NCBI GenBank assembly: GCA_018902765.1
Contig: JAHIQC010000404.1
Location: forward strand, 1-9,824
DNA length: 9,824 nt
Direction: 5' to 3'
Source: Actinomycetota bacterium
GTDB taxonomy: Bacteria; Actinomycetota; Coriobacteriia; Anaerosomatales; JAHIQC01
Below are positions 6,811 through 9,824 of the stretch, piece by piece. The position numbers and the translations under genes were made by a program. The notes under the pieces are model-generated. The model was not told the origin of the DNA and ran no database searches. It worked only from the letters and a program-made list of their open reading frames with translations. Position 1 is the stretch's first letter. Each line of letters begins with the position of its first letter.

Positions 6811-7668
6811 TCAGGTGACCGAGGCCAGTAGCGGCAGCACTTCGGCACGCATGCGCGCGGCAAGCTCGACGAGCGAGTCGCACTGCTCGATGAGTTCGGT
6901 GTTGCGCGAGCCCTTGCGGCAGAGCGCCGCCAGTTCCTCGGCGACTTGGGTCAGTTCGGCGATTTGGCGTTGGTTACCGTACAGCACGTGCTCCAAAGCG
7001 CCTTGCGGGTCGCGCTCGGTCAGCGCGAGGGTGTGACGCATCATGGATTGCATCGAGGCGTAAATGCGGCTTACGAGCGCATCGGACACGTCGCCAAAGA
7101 AGCCCCCGTTGTGCGTCTCGAACACCACCATGTCGCGGATCTCATGCAGAAGCGAGTGAACCTGGTAGAACAGGGTCGTCTCGGCTACTTCGGCCTTGAA
7201 GGTCGTGGTGAGCTCGGGGTCGATCTCCCCGTCGAGCAGCATGTTGCTCGTGATGCGATACAGCTTGCGGTACTCGTCGAGCTTCTCGACGTACTCGGAC
7301 AGACGGCGGTCGATGAGGTCCGCGTAGTACATGCGACGCAGGATGTAGTCCTGCTTGACCGAGGAGATCTTGGCCACGATCACGCCGAAGAACGACAGCC
7401 CGAGCACCACTTCGACCCCTGCGAACAGGCGCGCTATCCCATCGGGCCGAATGTCGCCGTAGCCAAGCGAGGTCAGTGTCACGACGCTGAAGTACAGTGC
7501 ATCACCGATCCCCGGCGAGGCACCGTTGTCGTAGGTGAACACGAGCGTGCCGGGCATGGCGCGTTCCAGGCCCCAGTACAGAAAGCCGAATCCGACAGTG
7601 ATGCCGAGGAGCGTAAGCAAAAGTCGGGTGAGCGAGACTTCGTTGATGAGTCGCAGGATGGTGCGCAT
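6811..7668 (-). CDS. Two-transmembrane K+ channel-type protein (Ion_trans_2 family) with helical cytosolic tail, 285 aa
   Basis: The protein is a predicted inner-membrane cation channel subunit, expected to work as a tetramer. TM1 spans about 15-34, a pore helix about 55-66, the selectivity filter is TSLGYGD (66-72), and TM2 spans about 79-100. The filter keeps the GYGD core but has Leu where classical channels have Val (TVGYGD); Leu variants occur in other bacterial 2TM channels. The remaining ~185 residues are charged and predicted mostly helical. I see no GxGxxG nucleotide-binding signature of an RCK domain and no cyclic-nucleotide-binding domain. Start choice: the frame is open 18 codons further upstream (to 7722), but the ATG at 7668 has AAAGGA 6 nt before it and puts TM1 near the N-terminus, so 7668 is preferred. 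It is divergent from purF and convergent with the oxidase. K+ selectivity is inferred from the filter; the gating signal is unknown. Confidence 0.85.
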   Translation of the reverse strand: MRTILRLINEVSLTRLLLTLLGITVGFGFLYWGLERAMPGTLVFTYDNGASPGIGDALYFSVVTLTSLGYGDIRPDGIARLFAGVEVVLGLSFFGVIVAKISSVKQDYILRRMYYADLIDRRLSEYVEKLDEYRKLYRITSNMLLDGEIDPELTTTFKAEVAETTLFYQVHSLLHEIRDMVVFETHNGGFFGDVSDALVSRIYASMQSMMRHTLALTERDPQGALEHVLYGNQRQIAELTQVAEELAALCRKGSRNTELIEQCDSLVELAARMRAEVLPLLASVT

Positions 7669-7674
7669 CAAATA

Positions 7675-7680
7675 TCCTTT
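7675..7680 (-). promoter_or_regulatory. Shine-Dalgarno site that fixes the channel start
   Basis: Read on the minus strand this is AAAGGA, followed by 6 nt and the ATG at 7668. The alternative start at 7722 has no comparable site, so this decides in favour of the shorter protein. Confidence 0.75.
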
Positions 7681-7691
7681 CGTCAGTGCAT

Positions 7692-7722
7692 AGCGTATCG
7701 CAACCACGCCTCCCGCTGACAA
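7692..7722 (-). promoter_or_regulatory. Possible promoter for the channel gene
   Basis: On the minus strand TTGTCA (7722-7717) resembles a -35 box and TACGCT (7697-7692) fits TANNNT for a -10 box. The spacing of 19 nt is longer than the ideal 17, so support is weak. Transcription would begin close to the Shine-Dalgarno site, giving a very short leader. Confidence 0.3.
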
Positions 7723-7730
7723 CGATGCCG

Positions 7731-7739
7731 TGGTATCCT
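7731..7739 (+). promoter_or_regulatory. Possible extended -10 promoter element for purF
   Basis: TGGTATCCT fits an extended -10 element (TGn followed by TANNNT). No good -35 lies 16-18 nt upstream. It would give a purF leader of about 40 nt. No purine riboswitch-like structure can fit or is visible in the 119 bp between the divergent genes. Confidence 0.35.
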
Positions 7740-7787
7740 ACGCGCGTCCGCACCGCCGCCACGGCTTCAGGAGCGCGATCTTCTTTC

Positions 7788-9290
7788 ATGAGTTCCACCG
7801 AATCCCGAGGGACGACCGATCCCTCGATCCCGGCAGCACCTGCCGAAGAATGGATCTTCTCCGAGCGTCCTGAGCATCCTGAAGAGGCCTGCGGCGTCTT
7901 CGCTGTCTACGCTCCTGGTCAGGACGTCGCCAGACTCACCTACTTCGGGCTTCACGCATTGCAGCATCGCGGCCAGGAGAGCGCCGGTATCGCGGTCGGT
8001 GACCGTGAGACCGTCACGGTGACCAAGAACCTCGGCCTTGTGAGCAAGGTGTTCAAGGAGTCCGATCTGGACTCGCTTACCGGCGACGTCGCCATCGGGC
8101 ACACCCGCTACTCCACAACCGGTGCCTCGACATCGTGGGAGAACGCCCAGCCGCACCTGTCGGCCATCGGGACCCAGATGATCGCACTGGCCCACAATGG
8201 GAACCTCGTGAACACGACCGAGCTTCGCGACTCGCTCAAGGATCGGGGTGTACGCTTCCGGTCCACCACCGACTCGGAAGTCATCGCGACGCTTGTGGGG
8301 CACTTCACGCAGGCCCACGCCCACATCCGCGAAGGTATTCGCGAGACCATGAAGCTCATCCGAGGCGCCTACGCTGTGGTGATCTCCACCGAGGAAGCCG
8401 TGTATGCGTTTCGGGATCCCTACGGCATACGCCCGCTCGTGCTGGGCAAGCTTGCTGACGATGCAGGCTGGGTGGTTTCGAGTGAGACCTGCGGTCTGGA
8501 CATCGTCGGCGCTGAGTTCGTGCGCGACGTCGCTCCCGGCGAGATGCTCAAGATCAGCGCGCTGGGTCTTGAGGTCGAGCAGGCGGTTCCTGCCCAAAAG
8601 CCCAGCCTGTGTATCTTCGAATTCGTCTATTTCGCCCGTCCGGACAGCCTCATGTACGACTGCACCTTGTACGAGGCGCGTCGTCAGATGGGCGCGTTCC
8701 TCGCCAAAGAGGCAGCTGTCGAGGCCGATATGGTCATGGGTGTACCGGACTCAGGCGTACCTGCCGCAGTCGGTTACGCGCAGGCCAGCGGCATCCCGTT
8801 CGGCGAGGGGCTCGTCAAGAATCGCTACGTGGGACGGACGTTCATCTCGCCGTCCCAGTACCTGCGCCAGCAGGGCATTCGCCTGAAGCTGAACCCCCTC
8901 AAGCATGCGATCGCGGGCAAGAGACTCATCGTTGTGGACGACTCGATCGTGCGTGGCAACACCTCACGCAAGCTCGTGCAGCTTCTGCGTGATGCGGGCG
9001 CCGCCGAGGTCCACATGAGGATCACGTCCCCGCCTGTGGTGTGGCCGTGCTTCTACGGCATCGACACCGACACACAAGAGCAGCTCATCGGCAGTTCTCA
9101 CAGCGTCGAGGAGGTCCGCGACTACATCGGCGCTGACTCGCTCGCGTATTTGTCCCTCGGCGCGCTTGTGGCCTCCACCGGTACGGAGAAGTCCGAGTTC
9201 TGCTGCGCGTGTTTCGACGGCGAGTACCCCGTCGCCATTCCCGAGTCCGTTCGACACGGCAAACTCGCGCTCGAACCGGGCTGCGGGTAG
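7788..9290 (+). CDS. purF: Amidophosphoribosyltransferase PurF, Fe-S type (500 aa)
   Basis: PurF makes 5-phosphoribosylamine from PRPP and glutamine, the committed first step of cytosolic purine synthesis. The N-terminal Ntn-type glutaminase domain has the nucleophile C35 in EEACGVF, HRGQESAG (60-67), GHTRYSTTG (104-112), AHNGN (135-139) and TTDSEV. The C-terminal phosphoribosyltransferase domain has the PRPP loop VVDDSIVRGNTS (382-393). Four cysteines match the [4Fe-4S] ligands of the Bacillus subtilis enzyme: C275 (LCIFEFVYFARPDS), C421 (WPCFYG), and C472 and C475 (FCCACF). It is therefore the Bacillus/actinobacterial type that needs propeptide removal and Fe-S assembly and is oxygen-sensitive (family knowledge). 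The propeptide would be 34 residues, longer than the 11 of B. subtilis; mycobacterial PurF also has a long one. Start choice: ATG 7788 with AGGAG at 7769-7773, a long 14-nt spacing. The frame is open upstream to 7686, including an ATG at 7725, but that would overlap the promoter region. End-product feedback by purine nucleotides is expected from the family. Confidence 0.97.
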   Translation: MSSTESRGTTDPSIPAAPAEEWIFSERPEHPEEACGVFAVYAPGQDVARLTYFGLHALQHRGQESAGIAVGDRETVTVTKNLGLVSKVFKESDLDSLTGDVAIGHTRYSTTGASTSWENAQPHLSAIGTQMIALAHNGNLVNTTELRDSLKDRGVRFRSTTDSEVIATLVGHFTQAHAHIREGIRETMKLIRGAYAVVISTEEAVYAFRDPYGIRPLVLGKLADDAGWVVSSETCGLDIVGAEFVRDVAPGEMLKISALGLEVEQAVPAQKPSLCIFEFVYFARPDSLMYDCTLYEARRQMGAFLAKEAAVEADMVMGVPDSGVPAAVGYAQASGIPFGEGLVKNRYVGRTFISPSQYLRQQGIRLKLNPLKHAIAGKRLIVVDDSIVRGNTSRKLVQLLRDAGAAEVHMRITSPPVVWPCFYGIDTDTQEQLIGSSHSVEEVRDYIGADSLAYLSLGALVASTGTEKSEFCCACFDGEYPVAIPESVRHGKLALEPGCG

Positions 9291-9299
9291 GCCGGATAC

Positions 9300-9743
9300 G
9301 TGACTGGCGATATCTTCAAGGCACTCGGCACCGGGCTTACTCTCGCCATCTCCTACAACCCGCTGGCCGCGGTGTTCTCGGTTCCGATCGCAGCCGCACT
9401 CGTGGGAGTCCGCAAACCGTCCCATCAGCGCTGGGTCTGGGCCTGTTCGGTCGTCGGTTTCGCATGGTTGATCGGCGACGGCCTCAGGGTTTTGGCTCGT
9501 ACGCGCGACGTCTACGACGGGCTTTCAGGCATGCTCGCCGCCAGCTCACCTGGTTGGGCGCAGTACGTCGTTCTCGGTACCTGGGCCGTCAGCGGTCTGC
9601 TGCTGGGTTACGTGCTGCCGGTATGGACCGGCGTGTTCGTTGGGCGTCGCGTCACGCATGGCACCGGCTGGGTCGCTGCGGCCAGCATCGCGGTCGGGGC
9701 CACGCTGGCCCTAAGCGCGATCGTGGGATCGCTCGGTCGCTAG
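9300..9743 (+). CDS. Unrecognised four-TM membrane protein coupled to purF (147 aa)
   Basis: I do not recognise this family. Four hydrophobic segments are visible at about 14-36, 45-65, 86-113 and 122-143. The first loop is short and basic (RKPSHQR) and the second is longer (RTRDVYDGLSG region). There are no catalytic motifs and no cysteine clusters. It begins with GTG only 9 nt after the purF stop. An AGG overlapping the purF stop codon (9289-9291) is the only Shine-Dalgarno-like sequence, which suggests translation coupled to purF. Codon bias is strongly GC-rich like its neighbours, so it looks like a native, expressed gene. A transport or regulatory role in purine metabolism is conceivable from position only; there is no direct evidence. 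Confidence 0.8.
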   Translation: MTGDIFKALGTGLTLAISYNPLAAVFSVPIAAALVGVRKPSHQRWVWACSVVGFAWLIGDGLRVLARTRDVYDGLSGMLAASSPGWAQYVVLGTWAVSGLLLGYVLPVWTGVFVGRRVTHGTGWVAAASIAVGATLALSAIVGSLGR

Positions 9744-9816
9744 AAGCACCGGTTCTCCTCGGCAGGTATGGGTTGAGGGGTGAGGCGAGTTGGAGTCCGA
9801 ACGGGGCTGCGTGCGG

Positions 9817-9822
9817 TAGAAT
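9817..9822 (+). promoter_or_regulatory. Possible -10 box for a gene beyond the window
   Basis: TAGAAT is a 5/6 match to TATAAT in the last 8 bases. A TTGGAG at 9790-9795 could be a -35, but the 21-nt spacing is too long. It lies in the 81-bp spacer after the four-TM gene. No terminator hairpin is evident in that spacer, so the next gene may have its own promoter plus read-through. Confidence 0.3.
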
Positions 9823-9824
9823 GC

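Noticed and set aside
6946..7719. A 257-codon open frame on the plus strand opposite the channel gene
   Set aside because: The minus strand encodes a clear two-TM channel with a GYGD filter and a good ribosome-binding site. The plus-strand product has no hydrophobic or conserved pattern.
7669..7722. N-terminal extension of the channel protein to 7722
   Set aside because: AAAGGA lies 6 nt before the ATG at 7668, while the upstream start has no ribosome-binding site and would run into the promoter region.
7686..7787. N-terminal extension of PurF to an upstream start (7686 or 7725)
   Set aside because: The added residues look like non-coding sequence (PTRVRTAATASGARSS), overlap the likely promoters, and are not needed by the family. 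ATG 7788 already leaves a long propeptide.
7669..7787. Purine riboswitch in front of purF
   Set aside because: The spacer is only 119 bp, is shared with a divergent promoter, and has no three-helix purine aptamer pattern visible.
7767..8597. A 276-codon open frame on the minus strand opposite purF
   Set aside because: It is a shadow of the strongly conserved PurF glutaminase domain.
1..9824. CRISPR array, tRNA or rRNA gene, insertion sequence, integrase
   Set aside because: No regularly spaced repeats, cloverleaf-like sequence, transposase motifs or terminal inverted repeats were seen by eye on either strand.

Overview
The window looks like high-GC actinobacterial chromosome, most likely from a Coriobacteriia-type lineage (class-level guess, inferred). 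The reasons are strong GC bias at third codon positions, an actinobacterial-style PurF with a long N-terminal extension, and a secreted protein that ends in three 'cell wall binding repeat 2' modules, a wall-anchoring module common in anaerobic Gram-positives. No phage, transposon, CRISPR, tRNA or rRNA is visible.

Layout. (1) Positions 1-1623 (+): the C-terminal ~540 residues of PurL, whose 5' end lies outside the window. (2) Positions 1624-2129: about 500 bp with lower GC, holding a tandem 21-bp direct repeat, a perfect 7-bp inverted repeat, and one doubtful small membrane/lipoprotein-like ORF (1765-2043). (3) Positions 2130-6755 (+): one very large gene (1541 aa) encoding a secreted CotA-type multicopper oxidase followed by a fibronectin-III-like region, two Ig-like repeats and three CWB2 repeats. 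(4) Positions 6778-6805: a strong 12-bp GC-rich hairpin between convergent genes. (5) Positions 6811-7668 (-): a two-transmembrane K+-channel-type protein with a long helical cytosolic tail. (6) Positions 7669-7787: the divergent promoter region. (7) Positions 7788-9290 (+): purF, complete. (8) Positions 9300-9743 (+): a four-TM protein starting 9 nt after purF. (9) Positions 9744-9824: intergenic, with a -10-like hexamer near the window edge.

How it fits together. PurF catalyses the first step of de novo purine synthesis and PurL the fourth, so the window is a purine locus. The oxidase and the channel, whose functions are unrelated to purines, sit between purL and purF and are separated from them by their own signals. 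The most notable item is the wall-anchored oxidase: all four copper-ligand motifs are intact, so it should be an active enzyme held outside the cell in the wall. Its substrate (metal ion, phenolic or other) cannot be read from sequence. Nothing here amounts to a clearly new multi-gene system; the unusual domain architecture, the regulatory-looking repeats after purL, and the small membrane gene linked to purF deserve the second look.
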